Of a stretch of 64,000 nt of DNA, positions 37,961-51,099 are shown one piece after another. Each line of letters begins with the position of its first letter. Within the stretch, counting starts at the first letter, position 1. The position numbers and the translations under genes are program-made. The stretch lies in NCBI RefSeq assembly GCF_905220365.1, contig NC_061136.1, forward strand, positions 10,023,702 to 10,087,701, read 5' to 3'. The stretch is from Vanessa cardui (Eukaryota > Arthropoda > Insecta > Lepidoptera > Nymphalidae). The notes under the pieces were generated by a model. That model was given only the letters and a program-made list of their open reading frames with translations. It did not search any database and had not been told where the DNA came from.

Positions 37961-38329
37961 GCCGTGCAAGAAATATTAATTGTAATTAACATTAAATGCT
38001 AGTTAATTAACATGTTAATCTAAAAATACATTTGACGTAAATTTTTCGCAATTTATGCATATTTCTTTGTATGTAATTTGCGTTACTAGGTGGTTTTCGA
38101 ACAGGAAAAAAATATATTTTGTACACTTTATTTTAACAATATAACATAAAAATGTAAGGCAATGAAACCTCGTGAACATTGCCTTAAGACTTTTCAATAC
38201 TCGTTAATACAAATAAATCTCATGAAGCTTACTTACTAAAACAATATAATGTTATACAACCTAGAGTAAAAAGTATAGTATCAAATTAACTAATATGAAA
38301 TGAATAATATATCATCGATTTATTTATAA

Positions 38330-38480
38330 ACGCGAAAGTAACTCTATATGTCTGTCTGTCTCGCTTTTACGCCAAAACTACTGGAACGAATTAAATGCAA
38401 TTTGCTACACGAATAGTCCAGAGCCTGAGAAAGAACATAAGCTACTTTTTGGACAACAAAGAGACCTCTTTGTATTCTAA
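38330..38480 (+). repeat. Helitron-like repeat copy (degenerate)
   Basis: CGAAAGTAACTCTATATG, a TCTGTCTGTCTC stretch, CCAAAACTACTGGAACGAATT and CATAAGCTACTTTTTGGAC match the order of blocks in the 9016-9200 repeat. The 3' end is lost. Confidence 0.45.
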
Positions 38481-39024
38481 TCATCAACGTAATATTTATA
38501 TTCTCTTGGTATATATGGCAATAAATAAGTGAATATAGTCTAAGAGCACTTTAACTGGAACGAAAGATTCAACTTAACAGCTCAATTTCGTTCAGCGCAG
38601 TTCGATATGTTGTGATGGTATCGATAATGTCAAATGCTTATTTATTTAACATTCGAACACCGAAGTGCGACCAGTAAGGCGCACAAGGGATCATAAAACA
38701 TTATGGCTCTATTCTATTCGATACGTGATAACTCCTGGAGCATTTGTTCGGTGAATTTTAATGTAGGGCTCACTGGTGCCAGCCTGACACCGATTGACTT
38801 CCGGGAAGTATATGACGATTACAGATTTTTTTATTTATATTTAAGACTTCGCGATTTATTTCAAATCATTCGTTCGTTCTATTTATAAATTCGATTTAAT
38901 TATCTTACTTTCATCGTTTTTTTTTTTATCGACAATTTAGTTTTCAATGTTGTGTTTTTTTTTTTAATATCGCATGCGTAGAATAAAAAGTAATTTAATA
39001 AAACAAAATTATATTAATATTATA

Positions 39025-39200
39025 AATTTAAAAGTAACTCTGTATGACTGTATGTCGTTCTTTTAGGACCAAATTGCTGAAACGAATTTAATGAAATTTT
39101 GTATGAAGCAAACTTGAACACCAAGAAAGGACTATGCTACTTTTTGGTCTAACACATGCCAAGCAACACTCTAAAACGAGTGAAGCCGGCGACTACTATT
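39025..39200 (+). repeat. Helitron-like repeat copy
   Basis: Blocks AAAAGTAACTCTGTATG, GGACCAAATTGCTGAAACG, GAAATTTTGTATGAAGCAAAC and GCTACTTTTTGGTCTAACACATG match the 9016-9200 copy in order. A 68-codon frame over it is incidental. Confidence 0.5.
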
Positions 39201-39799
39201 GTTCAAGATCAAATGACATTATGCCAAATAATCATTTAGTTTATGATTTGGTCAATAGATGGCGTTACATGTATTTTACATCGCGCTATAGAAATGTTTT
39301 TTCTAAAGTACAATACAATTTTTGTAATTTCATAAAGTGAGAACAATTACACTATCTGACCAGCAGTACATACTCGGTGGTTTTATTTTGAAGTCTCACA
39401 GTACCAATACTACCGGGTATCAGCCCTAACAACTATTAATAAATATTTTTGAAATAAATAATGATAAAAACAATAGTAAGTGAATAATGAATAATTTACA
39501 TGCGTTTTTAAACTTCTGTCTTATCATGCAAGTTTTAAGAAGGGATCGATTTGTCAATTTAATAAATTCAATTGTCAACGACATTTATATATGGTGTTGC
39601 TAGTGCGAATGTGGTCGCTTACTTTTTGCCACAGCACTATTTATAGAATATTTTATGTGTTGTCAACAAATTATCACCGGCATACATAATTAATAATACG
39701 AAATAAAGCATCTTCAGGTGCTAAGAATTATTTATATAAAACCTTCATTAAAAATACTGCTTTAAAATAGTACAATATTCCTCGTGTAGGTACATATGT

Positions 39800-39910
39800 A
39801 AAACATTACTCTTCACGTTTAAACCGCTGAATCGATTCGGGTGAAATTTTGGTATGGATATACTTTGAATTCAAGAGAACATTATAGGTTATTTGTTATT
39901 ACTTAGATCA
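39800..39910 (+). repeat. Helitron-like repeat fragment (degenerate)
   Basis: AAACCGCTGAATCGATTCGG, GTGAAATTTTGGTATGGA and AGAACATTATAGGTTA resemble the middle of the same repeat family; both ends are unclear. Confidence 0.4.
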
Positions 39911-40520
39911 TAATTTCAGAGTGTAAACAGTGTTTAAAAGTTTGTTTGGAGAATCAATCATTTCTTAAGTAAGGAATATGAAACTGAGTAAAAATCAACT
40001 TTTTGTAAATAAAATTATGTTTGTACTTTATTGACTAATCAGGTTCAAAAGAGGAGTAACTTTTTAAGTACCATCGTATAGGATGTATGTCAAATAAGGC
40101 TGTTAAAACCGCGCATTCCACTACTGTATAATAAGTGTTTTAATAATGGAACAAGCATTTATACGCCTATTAAATTTATTAGATATAAGACTTGAATTAT
40201 AAATATAAGTACTTTAAAACTAATAAAAATGTTCGATCTCTCCATTAAGTCGATATATGTTTGTTATAAAATTGCGTGTTTGAAATAATAATTATATTTC
40301 GATAACTACGTGACACCTCATTGTTGGATTTTATTAACGGTTATTTTTTATTGAATATTAATATCTCTAATAGACCTTAACTAAATTGTTTATGCACAAT
40401 CACGCCTTCGTAGTCTTATTATAAAGTAAAGTAAATTTAACAAATTCACGAAATACGAAACGTGATAGTCGTGTTTCAGTTACTATTGAAAACGATTGGA
40501 TTTAGAATATCTTTGAATAT
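39911..40520. other. AT-rich stretch without a gene
   Basis: Nothing recognisable was seen. Confidence 0.5.
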
Positions 40521-40901
40521 TGAGCCGAGGTTTCCCTGTGGTTAGAGCGCGTACATCTTAACCGATGAATGCGGGTTCAAACCCAAACACCACGAATTTT
40601 CACGTTGTCCGAGCTGAGATGGCCCAGTGGTTAGAGCACGTGCATCTTAACCGATAATTGTGGGTTCAAACCCAGGCAAGCACCACTATATATATGTGCT
40701 TAATTTGTGTTTATAATAAAACTCGTGCTCGGCAGTAAAGGAAAACATCGCAAGTAAGCCTGTATGTGTCTAATCTCAGAGAAATTCTGCAACATGTGAA
40801 TAACCTAACTAACCCGAATTGGAGCAGCATTGTGGAATATGCTCTTTACCATCTCTTCAAAGGCAGAGGAGGCCAGCAGTTGGATATTTACAGGCTGTTA
40901 T
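40521..40901 (+). mobile_element. SINE with two tandem tRNA-like heads
   Basis: A complete SINE of the 818-1110 family at about 40609-40901 is preceded by a second copy of only the tRNA-like head at 40521-40608. Both heads keep a B box GGGTTCAAACCC (40573-40584 and 40672-40683, 99 bp apart) and an A-box-like GTGGTTAGAGC. The downstream body shows the CGGCAGTAAAGGAAAACATCG core and ends CAGGCTGTTA. It may be a partial dimer formed in reverse transcription or one element inserted at the end of another. Confidence 0.8.
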
Positions 40902-43900
40902 TATAATTATACATTAATATTTCTTAAATTTATATGAATGAGTTATCCAACTTTTATATGTTTATTAATCTGTATTGATATGGTTATAAACTATACCCAT
41001 GACATAATATAGTCTTGGGAAGTAACTGAATCCCGACATACAGCTTATGTTGATACATACATTAATAATAATTATATTTGATGCTATCCGAAGTATCACC
41101 AACTAATAATTAATGTTAAGCAATTTAATTTAATAAAACTGTAAAATACATTAATCGGTGTAAACAGATATATATTTTCCATAAAAAGTTATTTACTTTA
41201 ATTAAATAATTTAATTCTTATCTGCAACACTTATAGCTGATAGTAAATGTTTTATTACTAGCAATCCTAATTATTTTTTTAATTAAATACCTGAAATATA
41301 CACTTTATAATTTCATATTATACTCATACAAATATGAAACGGATATTATTAACATTTATAGACAATTTGATTTGTATTAATTTTATAAGCATTATAGGTA
41401 TTAGTTTAAATGTAACTAACAATATCAGAATATAAACAACACAAAGGTTTTATAATTAATAATGATTACTATTAATATAACTATTTTTTTTAATTACAAG
41501 TATGTATATGCATATGAAAATTAGTAAGTATTAAGAACTCACTGTATATCTCTGAACATTCAACATAGTTTGATACGATGTCCCATAAGGACTTCAGACA
41601 AATTTCGATCGTATGCCACGGTGACTTTAGGTTATGTTGATCAGGTTTCACGTTTCAGGTTTGTCTTTATTTGGTTTGTTTCGACAAATCCCATATATTA
41701 CTGACAAAATTTGTTTTTTACGAGAATAGTTTATATTTAATAAGTAGTGTAAATGCTTCTAATGTTGTAGATATTAATTATATATGATCCTTAATTGACC
41801 GATTGGTTTAGGAAAACATGTCAGCCAAAGCTAGTGATACGTATATTGAGACTGATTTAATTACCAATGGAAACCAATATTAAAATTTGTAATGATTAGT
41901 GTAATTTGGTTACTTTTAAAAAAATGTTTTTTTAGATCGAACTGGCACGTTTATTCAACATTAAAAGTATCAAGATAAGTATGTATGATATGTTGACAAA
42001 CAATAAAGAACACTAACATTCTGTATTGTATAATTAAAATTAATTATAATTATAAATTAAACATTATTTGATTATCCTAGTATCCGTAGAATTGGGATAT
42101 ACATAGTTAATCGTTCGTTAGCATACCAATCTGCATGCGTAACGCCGAATGATGGCCAACAGTAATTAATAATTTCAGTTCTGAGTAATTAACGTTGAAA
42201 ACAGACTTTGACGACGACGGTAAAGCAGAAAACAAAAGAGTGCAACGTGATGTACATTTCATTCATTATGTTATTGCTATGATCTTCTGTTATTAAAAAA
42301 ATCTTAGTATATTTGGAAGATTTATAAATAAGTTTGAAATTTAGCTATATTATTATGATGTGATAATAACTCTTTTTCTAACCGTTAAACAATCGAGATA
42401 GTTTGATTCCCGGGAAGAACATAGGTTAGTGTCACGCAAATTATTATATTATATTATGTTACTAATGTATTTCAAGCACTTAATCAATTACGTAAATCCT
42501 TACTTGTAATTAGTCATTTTAATAGCATGATTTCCAATAACAATTTTGAGTTAGACTAAATTTTAACAGATGCGGTCATTTTTTTATGACCAAAGCAATA
42601 TTTTTTTGTGAAAATACATTTTTTCTTAAGTGACATCATTGAGATATTATTTCACTATAAGATTTTTCTCAAACGTTATTTATTTATAGAAAAAACGTTT
42701 GCACTCATAGAAATTTACCTTTAATAAATAATATGAAATATACAATAATAATCATAGTATGGAACTATGTGAATGTTAATAATGCCATTAAATTATAATA
42801 ATGATAGTTTAATGACCGGGCTATGTCTGCTTCATCAACATCGTTTAATACTCAATAAAGTAACTAAGTATGACATATTTTTTGCGATTATTAGTCATTA
42901 TTAATGTATGATGAGACCTTTACGACTAATTTAAACGCTGTAATACTTTTTAATAGAATTCATTTGGGACGTTGAATGACGCAAACAACATACCACCCAC
43001 GAATATATAGAATAGTGTCTTTATAATCCCATCAATTGTTGATGATAATCATGTCCATACACAATTGATACAGACAAAAGTACATTCAAATTTAGCAGGG
43101 TTATTATCAAAACAGTGAAATTACAATTGCAAGGAACTTTGTGAATTCTTCAAATTTCATACAACTTTATGGAAGGGAAGTAATTGAATCTACGATGATG
43201 TACAATCGATATATATTCTATAAATATAAAAAAGGAGTATGCATTCACATTAATGACTGTAGTCGATGCATTTGTATGGGCTAATTTTGTTTTATGTTAT
43301 ATGTGATATATCCATGCTTTGAATTAATCCACAATTATCGTAAATATATTTATATCTTCCGGAAATGAGAACTCTTTAATAAAGTCGATATGTGAATTAT
43401 TCCTTTCCGAGGCAGTATAATGTACAATATAAACAGCGCGAGAAGGCTCTATCAATCACGTTCTTTAGATAATAAAAATATAATCAACCTTTATATCTCG
43501 TTACTGCGGTAACTAACTGACGAAGATACGGTTCATTTATTTTCACGTATTGGTAATTATGTAACACATCATAAAACAAAAACAAAGGAATCTGAAAAAA
43601 AACCTTAAGGGTTGTGTGAAAAAAACATAACGATGCATGGAGCTATTAAAGTTTTTATAATAAACAGCTGAATGTGTTTCTATTGTAAAGTAAGATTAAT
43701 TATTAATAAATAAACACTTCTCCTTTTAAAGTTACCGTATTAATAAACATGCTTACAAAATCGCTGCTTAAGAAACAATCAAGACTACGAGGCTTATTTT
43801 AATAGTATAGCGTAGTTAGGCATAAATTAATACGTAGGTATTAGTTAGTTATATGTAGTCAATGTAGTCGATTTGCTATAATCGAGGTGCTGAATAATTT

Positions 43901-43965
43901 GTTGACCATTATTGATATATATATAAATTATAAAAAATGTGTATAAATCTTCTAAAATTAATTTT
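40902..43965. other. AT-rich stretch without a gene
   Basis: Strongly AT-rich. No gene, RNA or clear repeat was recognised. Confidence 0.5.
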
Positions 43966-46075
43966 TTTTTTTAAACATTGCCGTAACACTCACGAAATAA
44001 ATCATATTTCATCGGAATTATTTCAAAATCCCCGGTCACACCTCCGAATAATTCGTGATCGACACGCGCGAACCTTCCCTCAATTATTTGTCAGACACAT
44101 TGATATGCGAAATGACGCCGAGTTTCGCACGTTGCATACATACGATTAAAAAATCGTCGCTGTAGGTGACCGGAGTGTAGTCAGATTTAATTTAATAGAT
44201 ATAGCGTCACATACCGACTCCTAATTGTCTAATTTGTAGCGAAAACAAGGCATGGTTTGACGGGCGAATATATTACTATGGTATGCAGAAGGACTTTCTT
44301 TTGGAGCGGGAAATAAACAAGACCCGTAGAGCATAATAAGCAGGATTACGATTTTAGGCCTTGTTTTAAGGTGACCTCTTAGACAATGCTACCACCACTA
44401 ACTTAGATCACGTAGGCAATTTAGTCGATAACACAGACAGAGCCAGTAATTTATAAAATACACTTCAAATATCTATCAAATCATCGCATTTGTATCGTCA
44501 AAGGAGCAATAATTGGGCAATAAAAAACTATATCACATACCTTTGTATACACCAAATACGAATATTAATGATTAACTAAATAATTCATAGCGTCAACTAT
44601 AATTTTCAATAGTAGATATGCCTCCACTCTAATATAACGGTAGATGTTATTTAAACAACACCACATCACGACGCCGGGACTATTTTAAGGTTCGATAACA
44701 AAACGCCTTTTAACTTTCAAGTCACAGCGCCGATCCGTTAAACATTATATCGCTTCAAGACCTAGGTAGCCTAGCGTTTTAGGGCGAAAAGTAATCAAAA
44801 TTTCCTATTGTTCCACCGCCTAGTGCGTTCGAGCATTTATATTCTCTGTATGTTTGATAGCACCAGGTATAAGTCGTCATACCACACGGGTGGGCTGAGA
44901 ATTGATACCTAACACCGTAAAACTAGTACTGACTATGAATACGAAACTTATATGAATGTCCTAAGCTTACTAATGAGTGATTCATGCTCATTAGTCTTGT
45001 TGAATCAATTGTTTGTGTATATTTAACTTGTTTATTTACAACTGATTCCGTAATCCGATTTTGATACAATCGTAAAAATACCACATAAGAAATTGTAATG
45101 ATAAAAATGCTATCTAAATCTAATAAGGCTAATTGCGAGCGGTGAAATTGAATATTAATGAAATAAAATAAAACGAATAAAATGTTTTATGATGAATCAG
45201 ATAAAAATGTTCTGTGTAATGAATTAAAAAATATATATCTGTTGAAAAAGAAACTCAAGTCGTAAACAATGTAAATTAAGTGTCATCTGATAAAACATAT
45301 TACGATTACAATTTAAACTGGACATCGACCATTTCCGGTCCGATATCAATAAAAACCACCTTTCCTTAAAGAAACCAACTGAATAATACAAAAATATTCC
45401 TCCATTATTACACCACTTGAATATTAATAAACGTAAGTGCCTTAATTTTATAGTCGATGTTAACACAATCAAGATAACATCCGCCACAGGAGCCGATGGT
45501 ACGTGGTCGTCGTATGTCGACTTTGATTTATGACTTCGGTAAAATTTGACACAGGACGTAGATGTTAAGTTAAAATTTTTATCTCAATTTGCTGGGACTC
45601 CGCTCGTGGCAGTCGAATTTACGTCTTTCGATTTATTACGCTCTATAAACATCGCCAAACTAAAACAAGCATGTTCTCACAGCGGTAAAATAAAGACAAA
45701 AGACGACACCCATAAATCGCTGCTGAAAAGTAACCAAAGCATTATACAGTTGCATAACAGTACAGTAACAGTAAATAAAAAGAGGCAAAAGGAGCAAAAC
45801 TGCACGAAACTGTGCGCTTTTAAATACGGACGACGTTGAGCGCGGGTAAGGCAAAGACATTTATGTTCACTAAACAAGTAGTAAAAGTCACTACTTGAGC
45901 GTTTTTATGGCACTCATAAATGTCAGATTGTGCGCCGGGGTTTAGCGGCCGCACGCTCGGGACTACCCGAACGTTTGAGGCGCCCCTTAATTGATTCCAC
46001 GCGTTTTTCAATTTGTTCGCCTTAATGATTTCGTTTACATATTTTTATGACAATCGTATATCGTTTGTTACACCT
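43966..46075. other. Gene-poor stretch with GC-richer patches
   Basis: GC-richer patches lie at about 43980-44150, 44670-44850, 45480-45680 and 45840-46010. The last holds GCGGCCGC and a CGGG-ACTA-CCCG dyad. Open frames of 60-97 codons over 45546-46011 lie on both strands and match no family. Candidate noncoding regulatory DNA. Confidence 0.35.
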
Positions 46076-46151
46076 GCTTCTTTTCTTTTTTTTTCAGGTG
46101 AGCGTTTTGGTGCTTTCGTTTATAAAACGGTAATCCAGTTTTAAGGTGAGT
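46076..46151 (+). other. Recursive-splice-like site with downstream 5' splice site
   Basis: A near-perfect pyrimidine tract (46076-46094) ends in CAG at 46095-46097 and is followed at once by GTGAGC, so a strong 3' splice site abuts a 5' splice site. A second strong donor, AAG before GTGAGT, starts at 46146 and delimits a 48-bp interval (46098-46145) with stops in all three frames. This matches the insect recursive-splicing arrangement in which a short cryptic exon helps define the ratchet point inside a long intron. The alternative is a 48-bp noncoding exon. Either reading implies a plus-strand transcript across this point. Confidence 0.5.
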
Positions 46152-47914
46152 TTTATTTAAATACATCTTTAGTATTATCAAACAAAATATTTTCCATACA
46201 TCCCTTGTTTGTTGTTACGTTCAAAATTTCTATAATTATTCATCGCATGAAATGGTATAACAAGAACGTCGACTGTAAAAGGAAACGGTGAGTTTTCACC
46301 GCAGGCTCACTATGCAAATTATTGCATCATTAAACACCTTGCTCGAGCTTTTGCGTTAGATTGACATTGGTAATGTCACTTATCTCGCTAACTCGGGTTC
46401 TAGTCCAACCTATCAAAACGAACTAGATTTGCTTTCAATATCTCATTATAAAGAATTTATTACTTTTTTTTTTCGAGACTAGCATCTAAGACCGTCTCTG
46501 TCTAGTTCAGCGATTTCTACCCATTATAGAAGAACGTATGTACGTACCTAATTGTAATATATTACTAAAGATACTAATAATAAAATAAAATATTAGAACT
46601 TTTGGACTATAAGACGTTTCGAAATTCAAGTCAGATTCTTCAAGCTTAAGGAACTTCGTAAACATTTAAGAGCGATACAAGAAACAACAAGTCACAAACT
46701 AAAAGTCCGTTTGCGACGATTGTTTTATCCTAACCGGGATATAGCTTGGCTTATCTCTTTTCTTTATCCCTGCCAACATAACCTATAATAAAACTATCTT
46801 GGATTTATATCGAATCACGACAACCTATGAGCTGTTTCTTTTCACATATATGTTCATAAGCATCACACACATCAATAAATAATAATCATAAGTAATCGCT
46901 GTATGATAAATGTGTATTAAAATTTCTTCGTTACAATTTTTTTCATGAATATTTATTTATTATTGTATATGAATAGTCTTGTAATGTATTGAAATATTCT
47001 AGTAATATTGATTTCGGCATATATTTTTAAGTAGATATAATTTGAAGTTAGTCATTTCTTTATATATACATGTAGTTATGTACCTACAGTTCATCAGTTT
47101 ATTGAAACTCGGCTAGTCATAAAACTACTACACTAGTTTATTTCGTTATTGCTATAAAATAACTATCGTATCAAATGAAATGCACTTTTTTTACGTCTAA
47201 CTAGTTGTCTATTACTAAGGTTAGATTTACCGCTCGTGGATTTGTTCCACCGGATGCATTTGATTGGCATTTGTTCAATTATAGTAAAAGGTGTTCGCTG
47301 TCTTGTCTTGTTTGTTAGAAGTTGATAGGGCGAACTTGGTATTCGTAACGCGTGACACTGGTAACGGTTTAGCTATAGGCTTATAAAGAGCTATACGTAT
47401 TTATTTATAGTAGTATTGGATTTTTAATTCAATCAAAATTAATGACTGATCATAACTAGGCGTAGACTCGTGAACATATTTTGAGATGCGTTCAAATAGT
47501 TAAATAAAAACTTTTTGATCTTGATGTTATTAATAAATTACTTAGAATATATAATTATAATTAGCATTGTTGATCATAAAGATATAAATATTATGTGTTG
47601 TGTTTTGATAATTTTTTGCCAAAAATTTCAAATGATTCGAATAGGCTAAATATTTCCTAACGTTTTGTTGACAGAACTTAGTGATATACCTGCTTTTATT
47701 GCTCAAATTAACCGCATCTCAATCGGCGTATTTTTTTTATTTAGTTATGAATAAAACTATTAACATTCCACTCATAAATCACCACAACACTCATCATAAG
47801 AAATATGGACCAAGTAAGTAGTCACTACTACTACTCAATGATTAGTCCTCTGATCTGATGAAACAACGTTACTCTGTTAATCTAATGCAATAATACCACA
47901 ATTTTTTTATTTAC
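46152..47914. other. AT-rich stretch without a gene
   Basis: No gene was recognised. An octamer ATGCAAAT (46312-46319) followed by ATTGCATCA lies in a GC-richer patch at 46255-46345 and may be a POU-factor site. Confidence 0.45.
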
Positions 47915-47960
47915 TGAGTATGCCTCTATTCTATACTCGTATAGAATAGAGGCATACTCA
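47915..47960. repeat. Perfect inverted repeat (22-bp arms, 2-bp spacer)
   Basis: The arm 47915-47936 (TGAGTATGCC...CTATAC), the spacer TC, and its exact complement at 47939-47960 form a near-perfect palindrome. It abuts the broken 5' end of the SINE copy that follows, exactly where the SINE head should be. Confidence 0.9.
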
Positions 47961-48165
47961 TGGATACGCCACTCTGAGGACCTAGGTTCGATTCCAGGCC
48001 GAGTCCATGTAGATAATCATTAGTTTTCTATTTACTTGCGTCTGGGTGTTTGTAGTACCGTCGTTACATTTGATTTTCCATAGCACAAGTGCTTTACCTA
48101 TTTGCATTGGGATCAGAGTAATGTATGTGATGTTGTCTCACTTGTCTCACTATTAAGAGTGTGAC
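47961..48165 (+). mobile_element. SINE of a second tRNA-derived family, head missing
   Basis: The copy starts at TGGATACGCCACTCTGAGG, contains GGTTCGATTCCAGGCCGAG (B box), GTCTGGGTGTTTGTAGTACC and TTGGGATCAGAGTAATGTATG, and ends TCACTTGTCTCACTAT. Compared with 49584-49792 it lacks the first 35 or so bases with the A-box region, but keeps an internal segment of about 25 bases that the other copy lost. Confidence 0.8.
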
Positions 48166-49575
48166 AGTACAATTAGTTACAAGTTTTATGATTCAAAAAT
48201 GAACAGACTTATCTGTCTTTTAGGTCAAGTAAGCTTCTCATCGACCAATCTACAATCTTGATACTTTTTTATTATTTATATAGTATAATAAATCAAGTGA
48301 AAATAAAAGTGTTTTCACTCAAAGATTATAGTCTAGTTCTTCATATATGTTTATGTAGTTGTATATATTAAGAGACGTGATAAACATTCGATATGCCAGT
48401 CACTTCGTACTAACGTTATTCGTTTTGATAAAATCGCAATGTTGAGACAATGACAATAAAATCACGATAAAGTTGCGGTGTTCTCTGAATATAAGTGATA
48501 TAACTTCTATAACTTTGTTTCCCGAACGTATTTCTCTCGCAATAAACATAGAAGAAAATACTCGTTACTTTCACGACGACTTTCAACTATAACGACTATA
48601 TATTTTTTTCTTTTATTATACTGACGTAATTTTTATTGACTTTAATAAAATATAAATTTTCAATATTAATAAAAAAAGGAATGGTATTCCACCAATAATC
48701 ATACTACCAATGATGTTGTAGTAAACAGATATATTATTATTAACGCGCAAAAAGTGTAGACTAGCCTTTAGTTGTTTTCCGTAGTAATACGTTATAATAC
48801 ATCATAATTACGTAGTAATACGTTTTGCGTAATTAAAACATCTAGTTATCCCTTTTACTTATTGTTTTTATCAAGCTATCCTTTTTACTTGTAACGAAAT
48901 GTAAAATAAACGGTCCCCGGTGCGACACACTTTTTTCTGTCTTTTAGTATGGGTATAACATATCTGTAACATATATATATGTAGGTATGTCTCTTTGATA
49001 GGTTTCTTAGTCTGTCACGATTATCTTTAGCTGTTCTGTTGATACTTATTCGCTCGTGATCTAAGATCACACAATTCTACCCATTTAAATGTAAATGTAT
49101 CATTTAATCGTATGAATTGAAATTTGACAAATATCTATATTTCCACTCAAAAATATGCGAAAATAATAATATAGGAGATTGGTCAAATTACTTTACGCTT
49201 TAATAAATTTTAATATTTCACCTAAATTCACTCGAGTCAATATACGAGATGCTGTGATCAAATACAAAATGAGATTTACGCTACGAGAAGAAACTCAATA
49301 CAGTTTTACTAAATCAGGCAAGTGCCAGCACTTTCTACTCCTTGCAATTCTATTTGTCATCTCACTACGTGCGATTATTACATGAATACTAGATTATATC
49401 TAGATTCAATACAAGACGATTTCCAATAAATATACTAGGAATGCGTATTTACGGAAATAGAATATTTTACCTATATTATCATTAGGATAGAATAACATCA
49501 ATGCTTTTTTATTTATTAAATATCGCACACACAAAGTTTATATAATATATAGTTATATATCAATATATAAGAAGT
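48166..49575. other. AT-rich stretch without a gene
   Basis: Short frames only (48885-49070, 49179-49385), none familiar. At 48780-48830 the string CGTAGTAATACGTT is duplicated locally. Confidence 0.5.
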
Positions 49576-49583
49576 TATGGATT

Positions 49584-49792
49584 GACGACCTTCGTGATCG
49601 AGAGGTGTGTACACCGGTTTTTATGGATACGCCACTGCGAGGTCCCGGGTTCGATTCCCGGCCGATTCCATGTAATCTTGGGTGTGGGTGTTTGTAGTAC
49701 CGTCGTTACTTTTTATTTTCCATAACACAAGTGCTTTACCTACTTACATTGGGATCAGAGTAATGTATGTGATGTTGTCTCACTTGTCTCAC
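49584..49792 (+). mobile_element. SINE of the second family with perfect target duplication
   Basis: The tRNA-like head begins GACGACCTTCGTGATCGAG, followed by the B box GGGTTCGATTCC, the body TGGGTGTTTGTAGTACCGTC and the end TTGTCTCACTAT. TATGGATT at 49576-49583 and 49793-49800 is an 8-bp perfect target duplication. I recall this family as common in Lepidoptera. Confidence 0.85.
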
Positions 49793-49800
49793 TATGGATT

Positions 49801-50754
49801 ATATAAAAGGTTGTTAAAACACTAACTGGACAATTATTAAGAAACATTATTCTAATTACTAAAGCTATTGAATTCATTTTCACATCGTTAGTAACAGTTT
49901 ACATTTATCAAAGAATCAATTTAAAGCTCGTGTTAAATCAATGCTAGTAAAAAAGCACCCTTTTCTTTATTATACTTAAGGTATTAAAAAAGTAGTAGTA
50001 GTATTTATTGGTTTTTACAAAAATCTGATTTACAAAGATATATATTAATTTTACAATAATTTTATATGAAAAATAATAAATATTAATAAAAATACTACTT
50101 AATAATTAAAGTTTAAAGCTATATATTACTATTAGTGACCACCACTTGAATAAAGATGTTTTAATTTGTTAACGATGCAAGAAGTGTGACAATTAATCAC
50201 AGTTCAAAATGATTATACTTAGAGTTAAAATAATTCAAACAATTTTGAATACTAAGTACCTAGATATTGCAAATTAACTTGCAGTATTTGTAGCATAAGT
50301 TTTATAGCGAAGAGAAGTGAGCGTTAAATGTCGTTTTACGACCTTTGGTTTGCGAATGTTAAGTGGAACCATGGGAATAGACTTCAACAGTGGTTACAGA
50401 TGACCTGTGGATGAAGTCATGATAGATAAATACTTAAATTATGACCCTTTTATTTACAAATGATATTCACAAACTGCGTTTCATTTAATTAAAAATTTAA
50501 TAATAAATTTTGAAATGCAGATAATATAGATTTATAAAGACGTTGAAATATAATAAAATAAATGAAACAAAGTCGCAGTCGTCCCATAGTATAATATCGC
50601 CATTGAAAATGTTTTCGCTTGCAACATTTTCGATTATCTTATCTAAAGGCTGTCGTGTTGAAGGCTTGAGATAATTCCAGAATCGCTTGCTTCGTGCGTG
50701 GTTCCTTTAACAGAATTACGTGAAGAATTAAAGGAACAATATTGAAAATAGCTA
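49801..50754. other. AT-rich stretch without a gene
   Basis: No gene or repeat was recognised. Confidence 0.5.
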
Positions 50755-50935
50755 ATCACCGGCGCATAGGCGCGTCGGGGAACCAATCGTAATGGCGCGA
50801 GAGTGCATGTCCGCGATCGTAGCTACGATAGCATTGTGCGGCCTGCGCAAGCGCCGATCGCGTCGCCGATTGGGGAACCCTGTCGCTTACGTGTCGCCTC
50901 TCGCCCCTATCTTACCCCACATCGCACGCAAATTA
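50755..50935. promoter_or_regulatory. CpG-rich promoter-like block
   Basis: One of the most CpG-dense segments in the window. It has inverted CCAAT boxes (CCAATCG 50783-50789 and CGATTGG 50867-50873), each next to a copy of GGGGAACC (50777-50784 and 50872-50879). It also has a perfect 14-bp palindrome ATCGTAGCTACGAT (50816-50829) and TGCGCAAGCGC (50844-50854), one base from the NRF-1/Ewg site. This architecture resembles a TATA-less promoter. Transcript direction is unknown; a strong 5' splice-like site about 290 bp to the right suggests plus-strand transcription. Confidence 0.4.
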
Positions 50936-51099
50936 TAATCGATACCATTATTGTAATATCCGACTAACATTTGCACCTCTATTGTTTCTCATCTTAACCT
51001 CTTTGTCTTAGAGGAAGGCCTTTCTAGCTATTTTAATTGTCCGTGTCAACAATACAGTTATATTTTTTATCATTCTCAGCGTTATAATAAGCTTGATAA

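Noticed and set aside
45546..45839. 97-codon plus-strand frame
   Set aside because: Three other frames are open on the minus strand in the same interval; no family resemblance.
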